A stretch of 14,580 nucleotides of DNA from an uncultured Flavihumibacter sp. GTDB lineage: Bacteria; Bacteroidota; Bacteroidia; Chitinophagales; Chitinophagaceae. The notes below the pieces were generated by a model. The model saw nothing but the letters and a program-made list of their open reading frames with translations, was not told where the DNA came from and ran no database searches. Positions 6,505 through 13,828 of the stretch are shown piece by piece (the stretch's first letter is position 1; each line of letters begins with the position of its first letter). The DNA lies in NCBI GenBank assembly GCA_946481605.1, contig CAMLPA010000033.1:1-14580 (forward strand), written 5' to 3'. The position numbers and the translations under genes are program-made.

Positions 6505-8394
6505 TTACGGCAGGTTCACCACCAGCACCGGCACCTTCAACTCATGCCGCACCGCGTTCACGGTTTCCCCATAGAGAATATCTTTAATGCCTGAATGCCC
6601 GTGTGCGCCAATCACCAATGCATTTGCATGATGCGCATGCACCAGCCTTACGATTTCCCCGGCACGCCTGTTGAAACCTAGTTCGTATTTTGCCTCCAGT
6701 CCCATACTGGTAAAACGTTCAGCGTATTGCTGCAGCCTTAGTTCATCTTCCCTCGTTTCATAATCATCCGTAACGGCGCCGTGTATACGCGCTGAAACGC
6801 TTTCTACCACATGAATCAGGATATAGGAAGCATTTTTTCCGCTGCCCAGGCCAATGGCGTGGGACAATAATTTTTCATCGTTCGAACTGAAATCCAACGC
6901 GATGGCAATGCGGTTATATACAGGAGCCAGTAGCGGAGCACCATGTGTGGCATCGTGTATCTGGATGCTGTTATCTTTTTTCTTCCGGGATGACATTAAC
7001 GGATACACAACCGCGATCACCAGCAGCACGGCGAAAAGAATGGTGCCCGTAATGGCCAGCGCCTGCATGGGTAAACTTGCACTGCCCTGAACGTATTCCC
7101 AAACCATTTCGATCACCATCCGCAGGTTCAGGTACACGAGTACCGCCGTGATGAGCCAGGAAAAAAACTGTGTGAAGGGTTTGATGGCGAAGCTGCCCAT
7201 CTTCTTTTTATCACTCACGAAATGAATGAGCGGGATGATGGCGAAGCCCAGTTGTAAACTCAGCAGTACCTGGCTGAACACGAGCAGGTTGTCCACTTCA
7301 TTTTCTCCGGAGATAAGGATCACTGCAACTGCAGGACCAATTGCCAGTAAGCGCGTGAGTAACCGCCGCGCCACTGGGTTGATGCGCAACCTCAGGTAGC
7401 CTTCCATCACGATCTGGCCCGCCAGTGTACCTGTGATGGTGGAACTTTGTCCCGCCGCGATCAATGCCACCGCAAACAAGACGGGTGCCACGCCTGAACC
7501 GAGTAATGGCGCCAGCAGTTGGTGGGCATCGCGGATCTCCGCCACATCGGTGCGCCCGGTTTTAAAAAATACCGTGGCCGCTAATACGAGTATCGCCGCG
7601 TTCACCAGGAAAGCCAGGTTCAGCGCGATGGCGCTGTCGATAAAATTCAGTTTGAGGGCTTTTTTAATACCGGCTGCATCTTTCTTTATCTTACGGGTTT
7701 GCACCAGCGCCGAATGGAGGTAGAGGTTATGGGGCATTACAGTGGCGCCAATAATGCCGATGGCGATGTACAGGGCTTTCGTATCGGGAATAGTCGGGAT
7801 CAACCCGCCGGCCACCTCACCAAGATCGGGCTTCGCGAGGATGATCTCGCCAAGAAAGGAAAGTCCGATTACGGCCACGAGTCCGATGATGAACGCTTCC
7901 ATTTTCCGGATGCCCGCTTTCTGCAGGAAGAGCAGCAGAAACGTGTCGAGTACGGTGATGCCTACGCCCCAGATCAACGGGAGACCCGTGAGCAACTGGA
8001 TACCGATGGCCATCCCCAGTACTTCTGCCAGGTCAGTGGCGGCGATGGCAAGTTCCGCAAGAACATAAAAGATGAAGTTCAGTCCTTTCGGGTACATCTC
8101 CCTGTTGGCCTGCGCCAGGTCACGGCCGCGGACGATGCCCAGCCTTGCGGAAAGGCTTTGCAGCACCAGCGCCATGATATTACTCATCAGCAGCACCCAT
8201 ACGAGGGAATAGCCGTACTGGCTGCCTCCGGCGATATCGGTGGCCCAGTTGCCGGGGTCCATATAGCCCACGCTTACGAGATAAGCGGGTCCGAAGAAGG
8301 CGAATATCTTTCTCCACCGCGTTTTGCGTTGGGAGGGGTCAACACTGCCATGTACTTCGCTCAGCGATACATCATCTTTGGTGTTCTGCATCAT
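6505..8394 (-). CDS. mntH: Nramp family Mn2+/H+ symporter fused to a C-terminal universal stress (Usp) domain
   Basis: This is a proton-coupled divalent metal importer of the inner membrane. Residues about 30-470 are the Nramp transporter with about 11 hydrophobic segments. The TM1 metal site is DPGN (Asp46, Asn49). TM6 has GATVMPHN with Ala217 and Met220 as metal ligands and His222 in the proton pathway. Residues about 492-629 form a cytoplasmic UspA-like domain that starts YNRIAIALDFS and ends VIGAHGHSGIKDILYGETVN, then VPVLVV. The Usp nucleotide motif GxxGx9G(S/T) is present as G-AH-G-x9-G but is followed by Glu, then Thr, so ATP binding is uncertain. E. coli MntH is about 412 residues and lacks this domain. 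The start ATG overlaps the mntR stop as ATGA, indicating translational coupling; a second ATG follows directly. Confidence 0.94.
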   Translation of the reverse strand: MMQNTKDDVSLSEVHGSVDPSQRKTRWRKIFAFFGPAYLVSVGYMDPGNWATDIAGGSQYGYSLVWVLLMSNIMALVLQSLSARLGIVRGRDLAQANREMYPKGLNFIFYVLAELAIAATDLAEVLGMAIGIQLLTGLPLIWGVGITVLDTFLLLFLQKAGIRKMEAFIIGLVAVIGLSFLGEIILAKPDLGEVAGGLIPTIPDTKALYIAIGIIGATVMPHNLYLHSALVQTRKIKKDAAGIKKALKLNFIDSAIALNLAFLVNAAILVLAATVFFKTGRTDVAEIRDAHQLLAPLLGSGVAPVLFAVALIAAGQSSTITGTLAGQIVMEGYLRLRINPVARRLLTRLLAIGPAVAVILISGENEVDNLLVFSQVLLSLQLGFAIIPLIHFVSDKKKMGSFAIKPFTQFFSWLITAVLVYLNLRMVIEMVWEYVQGSASLPMQALAITGTILFAVLLVIAVVYPLMSSRKKKDNSIQIHDATHGAPLLAPVYNRIAIALDFSSNDEKLLSHAIGLGSGKNASYILIHVVESVSARIHGAVTDDYETREDELRLQQYAERFTSMGLEAKYELGFNRRAGEIVRLVHAHHANALVIGAHGHSGIKDILYGETVNAVRHELKVPVLVVNLP

Positions 8395-9047
8395 GTTCTA
8401 ACGAATAAATTTCTGGCAACCTGTTCACTCACGGTAAAAGAGGGGAGGTTGCGTATTTTCACTTCCAGCGAATTGTCGAATCCGAATCTTTTTTTCACTT
8501 CTAACTTTGTACCCAGTTGAATGCTTTTGTGGGTGAGGAGTTCCAGCATATCGCTGGATTGGTCGCCCACATTACAGATTTCCGCGGAAACATTGAGGGG
8601 GAGGTCCAGTAAACTTAGTTGACAAGTAGTTTCCACGTTTCCATCTTTATCAGGAATAGGGTCGCCATGCGGATCCACTTTGGGAAAACCTAGGTATTCA
8701 TCAAGCCGGTCCACCAATTTACGACTGGTTACGTGTTCCAGTTCTTCCGCTATTTCGTGTACCTCATCCCAGGTGAACTGCAACTTTTCTACCAGGAAAT
8801 ACTCCCACAACCGGTGCCGCCTGATCACCAGCAAAGCCAGTTTACTGCCCTCGCCGGTAAGGCGGAAACCCTGGTAACGTTCATAATGCACCAGTTTCTT
8901 CGCCTTCAACTTCTTCATCATGTCCGTTACGCTCGCTGGTTTGGTGGCCAGTTCCTGCGCCAGTTCATTCGTGGTCACGTTCCCTGCTTCCTGCTGCAGG
9001 TGATAAATGGCCTTGATATAATTCTCCTCGCTTACTGAATAATTCAC
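8391..9047 (-). CDS. mntR: DtxR/MntR family manganese-responsive repressor
   Basis: This is a metal-dependent transcriptional repressor of 218 residues. The winged helix-turn-helix spans about 1-65 (VTTNELAQELATKPASVTDMMKKL at about 24-47, then YERYQGFRLTGEG). The metal-binding and dimerisation domain spans about 66-135, and an FeoA/SH3-like domain about 145-215. Putative metal ligands by alignment with DtxR and B. subtilis MntR are His78, Glu82, His97, Glu101, Glu104 and His105. Glu101 replaces the Cys102 of DtxR, as in manganese-type MntR; Asn9 stands where DtxR has Met10 and MntR Asp8. The start is GTG at 9047; I see no upstream ATG in frame. The first gene of the mntR-mntH operon, it is preceded by a perfect inverted repeat over its -7 element, so manganese-dependent self-repression is likely. 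Confidence 0.93.
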   Translation of the reverse strand: MNYSVSEENYIKAIYHLQQEAGNVTTNELAQELATKPASVTDMMKKLKAKKLVHYERYQGFRLTGEGSKLALLVIRRHRLWEYFLVEKLQFTWDEVHEIAEELEHVTSRKLVDRLDEYLGFPKVDPHGDPIPDKDGNVETTCQLSLLDLPLNVSAEICNVGDQSSDMLELLTHKSIQLGTKLEVKKRFGFDNSLEVKIRNLPSFTVSEQVARNLFVRT

Positions 9048-9062
9048 GTGCTTTAAAAAAGG

Positions 9063-9080
9063 TTTTAGACAAATCTAAAA
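9063..9080. promoter_or_regulatory. Candidate MntR operator (inverted repeat)
   Basis: TTTTAGA-caaa-TCTAAAA is a perfect inverted repeat with 7-base arms and a 4-base spacer, 15 bases upstream of the mntR GTG. Its TTAG/CTAA half-sites resemble DtxR-family boxes. It exactly covers the promoter -7 element, so binding would block RNA polymerase. Confidence 0.65.
9070..9077 (-). promoter_or_regulatory. mntR-mntH promoter -7 element
   Basis: On the minus strand this reads TAGATTTG, identical to the icd -7 element. No TTG lies 19-21 bases upstream, so the -33 element is weak. The predicted start near 9064 gives a leader of about 16 bases. Confidence 0.55.
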
Positions 9081-9207
9081 AATATTTCTGTTATATGCGC
9101 CGCTAAAAGATGGGGCTTTGCCGGAATATTATATTTTTAGCCCCTGTTTACAGGTTCAGGAACGGAGTGCAATGGTTCGTTCCGGCTGACCACCTAAAAA
9201 AAATCGG

Positions 9208-10149
9208 ATGAAAAACTGTGCCTGGTTATTAGTGTTCGTTGCGTGGATGGCCATTGGATGTAAGGATAAAAAGAAAAGCCTGTCGGGAGAGGAGGAGATG
9301 ACCATCTCCGACTTCATCACTTCTTTCGATGAAAGAGCGCTGCCTTTCAACCTGGAAGACACTTCGCTCAATAAAAAAGAACCGGATTCCCTCAAGATCG
9401 GTTATACACTTTTCACGGGGTTTGTTCCCGATACTATTTTCAGAAAAGAATTCGGCAAAGGCGTTAAACCCGCATTGTATCCTTTGGGAAGAATCAGTGT
9501 GAAGGATAAAGAGACCTACGTGATGATTAAAGCGGTTACCGCTAAAAGAAGGGCCGCCTATATTCTTGCTTTCAATGAATTGGACAGTTTTGTTACCGCA
9601 ATGCCCCTGCTTAACGGCGAACGGGTTGCCAATACAGGTTTCAGTTCAGCCGTTGATAAACGCTATACCATTACTAAAACAAAGCTGCGCCGGCAATCTT
9701 CCGGAGAAATTCTTTACACCAAGGATGCCTACGTTTTCAACAGTGCCGGCGTTTTTACCCTGATACTCACAGAATCGAACGATGTTTCCAAGGTACAGGA
9801 AATGGTGATTAATCCCATCGATACCTTTCCCGCCAAACACAAATGGGCAGGCGATTATATCCAGAATAAGAAAAACTTCGTTTCCGTCCGCGATGGCAGG
9901 AACGACAAGGAAGTAGATTTCTTCATTCATTTCGAAAAATCAGGCGATTGTAATGGTGAACTGAAAGGCACCGCGAAGTTCATCGCTCCCAATATTGCCC
10001 AGTTCTCCGAACCCGGCGATCCCTGCGTACTTCAACTTAAATTCTCCGGATCTTCCGTTACTTTAAAAGAAGAAAAAGGCTGCGGCGCCTACCGTGGTAT
10101 CAAATGCTTTTTCGAAGGAAGTTATACCAGGAAGAAGAAAAAGAAGTAA
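9208..10149 (+). CDS. Uncharacterised lipoprotein with C-terminal Cys-containing domain
   Basis: The protein has 313 residues with a type II signal peptide and lipobox AIGC (Cys18). The cysteine is followed by K-D-K-K-K, which lacks the acidic surface-export pattern, so it probably stays on the periplasmic side of a membrane (inference). I do not recognise a named family in the middle region. The C-terminal part (about 215-308) has the features SGDCNGELKGTAKF, DPCVLQLKFSGSSVTLKE and GCGAYRGIKCFFEGSYT, with four cysteines that could form two disulfides. This layout recurs in uncharacterised Bacteroidota lipoproteins. The protein ends in a lysine run. The start ATG at 9208 is fixed by the signal peptide. 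It is divergent from mntR across a 160-base gap in which I see no clear promoter for this gene. Confidence 0.85.
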   Translation: MKNCAWLLVFVAWMAIGCKDKKKSLSGEEEMTISDFITSFDERALPFNLEDTSLNKKEPDSLKIGYTLFTGFVPDTIFRKEFGKGVKPALYPLGRISVKDKETYVMIKAVTAKRRAAYILAFNELDSFVTAMPLLNGERVANTGFSSAVDKRYTITKTKLRRQSSGEILYTKDAYVFNSAGVFTLILTESNDVSKVQEMVINPIDTFPAKHKWAGDYIQNKKNFVSVRDGRNDKEVDFFIHFEKSGDCNGELKGTAKFIAPNIAQFSEPGDPCVLQLKFSGSSVTLKEEKGCGAYRGIKCFFEGSYTRKKKKK

Positions 10150-10170
10150 TGCCGGATGACGGGATTGAAT

Positions 10171-10178
10171 TATGTTTG
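10171..10178 (+). promoter_or_regulatory. Candidate -7 element of the glucan phosphorylase gene
   Basis: TATGTTTG matches TAnnTTTG and would start transcription near 10185, about 25 bases before the ATG at 10210. No TTG is correctly spaced upstream. Confidence 0.45.
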
Positions 10179-10209
10179 CGTACTAAATACACATTAAATT
10201 TTTAAGATA

Positions 10210-11865
10210 ATGAGTTTCAGAAATTACCGCGTTCCCTACACAACAGATGAAAGATATTCTAAAAAGATAGCCTATTTCTCCAGTGAGTTCGCGGTACACC
10301 AGCCCCTGAAGATATACAGTGGTGGCCTGGGGTTCCTCGCCGGATCACATCTCCGCAGCGCTTATGAACTGAAGCAGAACATGATTGGCATTGGTATTCT
10401 CTGGAAATATGGGTATTACGACCAGTCCAGGAACCAGGACCAGACCCTGCAGGTCACTTTCATGGAAAAGCAATACAGTTTCCTGGAAGATACCGGCATC
10501 CGTTTCCAGATCAATATCCACGATCATCCGGTTTGGGTAAAGGCTTACTACCTGCACCCCGATACTTTTAATACCGCGCCCCTGTTCCTGCTCTCCACAG
10601 ACTTGCCGGAGAACGATTATGTTTCCCAGACCATCACGCACCGTTTGTACGATGCCAACACTGCTACCAAAGTGGCTCAGTACATCCTGCTGGGTGTGGG
10701 TGGCGCCAAATTACTGGACGAGATCGGCTTCAACCCCGACCTGCACCACCTCAATGAAGCGCATGGCCTGCCGGCGGCGTTCTACCTGTACCGCAAGTAT
10801 TACAACAACATTGAAGAAGTGCGGAAGCGCCTGGTGTTCACCACGCACACACCAGAAGAAGCGGGCAACGAGCGGCACGATATCTACCTCTGCCACAAGA
10901 TGAGTTATTTCTGTGGACTGAATATTGAAGAAGTGCGCGCGCTCACTGGCATCAACGACGACCAGTTCAACCATTCACTCGTAGCGCTCCGCTTCGCGAA
11001 GCTGGCCAACGGTGTATCACAACTGCATGGCAGGGTTGCGCGTGAAATGTGGAGCAAATACCAGGGTGTTTGTAATATCATCTCCATCACCAATGCACAA
11101 AACTGGAAATACTGGGCCGATAAGCAATTGTACCGTGCGGTGGATGAAAGCAACGATTTCATTTTCGACGACAGGAAGCGTTACCTTAAAAAACGCGCGT
11201 TCGATATCGTGGCCGATCAAACCGGGAAACTTTTTAACCCCGATGTATTCACGATTGTATGGGCGCGCCGTTTCGCAGGCTATAAACGCGCCGACTTCTT
11301 CACAAGAAACGAAGAGCGTTTCCGTGCGTTGATGAACAATACGAAATACCCCGTGCAATTCATCTGGGCCGGAAAACCTTATCCGCTGGACTATCCAGCC
11401 ATCGGAGAGTTCAACAACCTGGTGCACATCAGCAAGCAATACCGCAATATGGCCGTGGTGATCGGGTATGAACTGAGTTTGTCGAAACGCCTGAAACAGG
11501 CCGCAGACTGCTGGCTGAACAACCCACGCGTGCCTCGCGAAGCTTCAGGCACAAGTGGTATGACCGCCGCCATGAACGGCGCTGTGAACTTCTCTACCGA
11601 TGATGGATGGATCCCGGAATTCATCAACCACGGCAACAACGGTTTCGTGGTGCCTAAAGCCGATTACGCCAATATGCACGTGCAGGAACAGGACCAGTAT
11701 GACCTGGATAAACTGTACGAAATACTGGAAAAACAAATACTTCCCCTTTATTACGAAAATAAAGATACCTGGCGCCAGATTTCAAAAAATGGTATGCGCG
11801 ACGTGCGTTTCCAGTTCGATTCCAACCGGATGGCACACGAGTATTACGAGCAGTTGTATAAGTAA
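10210..11865 (+). CDS. glgP: Alpha-glucan phosphorylase family protein (GT35, short type) lacking the PLP lysine
   Basis: Family enzymes release glucose-1-phosphate from glycogen or maltodextrins using pyridoxal phosphate. The 551 residues fit the short bacterial type rather than the 800+ residue glycogen phosphorylases. Visible marks are KIYSGGLGFLAGSHLRSAYEL (34-54; N-terminal glucan/phosphate loop), HLNEAHGLPAAF (180-191), VWARRFAGYKRADFF (350-364; Arg354 and Lys359 match rabbit Arg569 and Lys574) and REASGTSGMTAAMNG (443-457). Glu444 matches Glu672, and the Gly-Thr phosphate-binding turn is kept. The Schiff-base lysine (Lys680 in rabbit, GTGNMK) is Thr452 here (ACC at 11563-11565). PLP could bind non-covalently, or the protein may be a different GT-B enzyme or inactive; the name is therefore tentative in function. 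It is followed after 14 bases by an ABC-F gene with its own -7 element. Confidence 0.88.
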   Translation: MSFRNYRVPYTTDERYSKKIAYFSSEFAVHQPLKIYSGGLGFLAGSHLRSAYELKQNMIGIGILWKYGYYDQSRNQDQTLQVTFMEKQYSFLEDTGIRFQINIHDHPVWVKAYYLHPDTFNTAPLFLLSTDLPENDYVSQTITHRLYDANTATKVAQYILLGVGGAKLLDEIGFNPDLHHLNEAHGLPAAFYLYRKYYNNIEEVRKRLVFTTHTPEEAGNERHDIYLCHKMSYFCGLNIEEVRALTGINDDQFNHSLVALRFAKLANGVSQLHGRVAREMWSKYQGVCNIISITNAQNWKYWADKQLYRAVDESNDFIFDDRKRYLKKRAFDIVADQTGKLFNPDVFTIVWARRFAGYKRADFFTRNEERFRALMNNTKYPVQFIWAGKPYPLDYPAIGEFNNLVHISKQYRNMAVVIGYELSLSKRLKQAADCWLNNPRVPREASGTSGMTAAMNGAVNFSTDDGWIPEFINHGNNGFVVPKADYANMHVQEQDQYDLDKLYEILEKQILPLYYENKDTWRQISKNGMRDVRFQFDSNRMAHEYYEQLYK

Positions 11866-11867
11866 CG

Positions 11868-11875
11868 TACCTTTG
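11868..11875 (+). promoter_or_regulatory. Candidate -7 element of the ABC-F gene
   Basis: TACCTTTG matches TAnnTTTG and ends 4 bases before the ATG at 11880. Transcription from it would give a leaderless or nearly leaderless mRNA. There is no well-spaced TTG. Confidence 0.45.
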
Positions 11876-11879
11876 CGCC

Positions 11880-13805
11880 ATGCATTACGTTTCAGCCGAA
11901 GGATTAACGAAGAGTTACGGTATCAATCCACTGTTCAGGAACATTTCGTTCCACATTAACGAAGGAGACAAAATAGCTTTGATCGCACGCAACGGGGTGG
12001 GGAAATCCACCCTGTTGCGCATTTTAAGCGGTACGGAAACACCGGATGAAGGAAAACTCTTCATTCACAAAGATGTTACCGTGGCGCTTTTTGAGCAGGA
12101 CCCCAAATTTGACGAGGAAAAAACGGTATTGGAAAACATCTTCCACACCAATCACCCCGTATTAAATGTAATCCGGGAATATGAAGCCGCCGCCGAAAGT
12201 GAAGACGGTGAGGCCCTGGCCGAACTGTTCGGGAAAATGGATGACCTCAACGCCTGGGAATTTGAAGTGAAAGTGAAACAGATTCTCACCAAACTGAATG
12301 TGCACCACCTGCAACAAAAGGTGAGCGCATTGAGCGGCGGTCAGCGCAAACGTGTGGCGCTCGCGAAAACCCTCATCGATATTGGCTTCGACCACAAGCA
12401 TACGCTGCTGATGATGGACGAGCCCACCAACCACCTGGATGTGGAAATGATTGAATGGTTGGAAAATTACCTTAACCAGGAAAACGTTACCCTGTTGCTG
12501 GTAACCCACGACCGCTATTTCCTGGATGCTGTTTGTGAAGAGATATGGGAACTGGAGCGCGAAAATATGTACGTGTACCGCGGCGATTACGAGAATTACA
12601 TGGAACGGAAAGCAGCGCGTATCGACAGTGAACTCGCCAGCATCGACAAAGCCAAAAACGAATACAGAAAGGAACTGGAATGGATGCGCAAACAACCCAA
12701 AGCGCGTACCACCAAAAGCAAAAGCAGGCAGGATAATTTCTATGAAGTGGAATCCCGCGCCAAACAAAAAATTACGGATGCGCAGGTGCAACTGGAAGTA
12801 AAAATGAGTCGCCTCGGTGGAAAAATCATTGAAGCGAAAAAAGTATACAAAAGCTACGGCGATCTTACAATTCTGAAAGGATTCGACCACACATTCGCTA
12901 AGGGTGAACGCGTGGGCGTGATCGGGAAGAACGGCGTAGGAAAGAGTACTTTCCTCAATATATTACAGCAGTTGGAACCAGTGGATAGCGGTAAAATCAA
13001 TGTGGGAGATACCGTCGTTTTCGGGAATTTTTCACAACAGGGATTGGTGATTAAAGAGAATCTTCGGGTGATCGAGTACGTGAAAACATTCGCAGAAAGT
13101 TTCCCGCTCGCTAATGGCGGCAGTCTGAGTGCGTCCCAGTTCCTCGAATTGTTTCTTTTCTCTCCCGATAAGCAATACACTTACCTGAATTCCCTGAGCG
13201 GTGGCGAAAAGAAAAGATTGCAACTGCTTACGGTACTTTTCAGGAACCCCAACTTCCTGATCCTGGATGAACCTACCAACGACCTGGACCTTCCCACGCT
13301 CAGCGTGCTCGAAAACTTCCTGAGTGAATACCGTGGATGCGTGTTGATTGTGAGCCACGACCGTTATTTTATGGACCGGCTGGTGGACCATCTTTTCGTT
13401 TTTGAAGGCGATGGTGTGGTGCGCGATTTCCCCGGAAACTACAGCAATTACAGGATCTGGCTGAAAGAAAATGAGAAGAAAGACAACAAATGGAACGACC
13501 TGGAAGAACACAAAAGAAAAGGTGGTTCCATTGAAGATGTGGCTGTGAAAGCGGCTACGCCGGAAAAGCCTGCTGATGCGCCTTCCAAAAGGAAAATGAG
13601 TTTTAAGGAGAAAAGAGAATTTGAGTTGCTGGAAGCAGATATCGCCAACCTCGAAAAAGAAAAAGCAGAAATTAACGAAAAATTGGCCGCGGGTTCCATG
13701 CAATATGAGGAACTTCAGGCATTGTCTGAAAGGATCGGCACGATCTCTGAACAGATAGAAATGAAAGAGATGCGCTGGCTGGAACTGAGTGAAATGAATT
13801 CCTGA
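11880..13805 (+). CDS. uup: ABC-F family ATPase, Uup-like
   Basis: This is a soluble duplicated ATPase of 641 residues, close to E. coli Uup (about 635). First cassette: Walker A ARNGVGKST (36-44), signature LSGGQ (151-155), Walker B LLMMDE (176-181), D-loop HLD and switch His210. The interdomain linker (about 238-310) is helical and basic (KQPKARTTKSKSRQ), as expected for the P-site tRNA interaction motif. Second cassette: GKNGVGKST (349-357), LSGGE (439-443), LILDE (460-464) and His493. A C-terminal coiled coil (about 572-641, starting KMSFKEKREFELLEADI) distinguishes Uup-type from EttA-type members. There are no membrane segments. ABC-F proteins act on ribosomes; Uup also affects transposon excision and binds DNA through its C-terminal domain in E. 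coli. The first Walker A glycine is Ala36, which is conservative. A DUF4197 gene follows after 23 bases. Confidence 0.93.
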   Translation: MHYVSAEGLTKSYGINPLFRNISFHINEGDKIALIARNGVGKSTLLRILSGTETPDEGKLFIHKDVTVALFEQDPKFDEEKTVLENIFHTNHPVLNVIREYEAAAESEDGEALAELFGKMDDLNAWEFEVKVKQILTKLNVHHLQQKVSALSGGQRKRVALAKTLIDIGFDHKHTLLMMDEPTNHLDVEMIEWLENYLNQENVTLLLVTHDRYFLDAVCEEIWELERENMYVYRGDYENYMERKAARIDSELASIDKAKNEYRKELEWMRKQPKARTTKSKSRQDNFYEVESRAKQKITDAQVQLEVKMSRLGGKIIEAKKVYKSYGDLTILKGFDHTFAKGERVGVIGKNGVGKSTFLNILQQLEPVDSGKINVGDTVVFGNFSQQGLVIKENLRVIEYVKTFAESFPLANGGSLSASQFLELFLFSPDKQYTYLNSLSGGEKKRLQLLTVLFRNPNFLILDEPTNDLDLPTLSVLENFLSEYRGCVLIVSHDRYFMDRLVDHLFVFEGDGVVRDFPGNYSNYRIWLKENEKKDNKWNDLEEHKRKGGSIEDVAVKAATPEKPADAPSKRKMSFKEKREFELLEADIANLEKEKAEINEKLAAGSMQYEELQALSERIGTISEQIEMKEMRWLELSEMNS

Positions 13806-13828
13806 CTTCAAAAATTAAATATCCGGAT

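Noticed and set aside
7699..8520. 273-residue + strand open frame opposite mntH and the end of mntR
   Set aside because: The minus strand encodes clear Nramp and DtxR-family proteins across the same bases; the + frame has no recognisable domain.
9143..9154. Short dyad CCTGT-tt-ACAGG upstream of the 9208 lipoprotein gene
   Set aside because: The arms are only 5 bp, and it has no position relative to a recognisable promoter; chance is sufficient.
12162..12890. Phe/His-rich minus-strand open frames opposite the ABC-F gene (also 13032-13811)
   Set aside because: They are antisense to intact ABC-F motifs; the Phe/His/Gln-rich composition comes from reading Lys/Glu/Val/Leu codons backwards.
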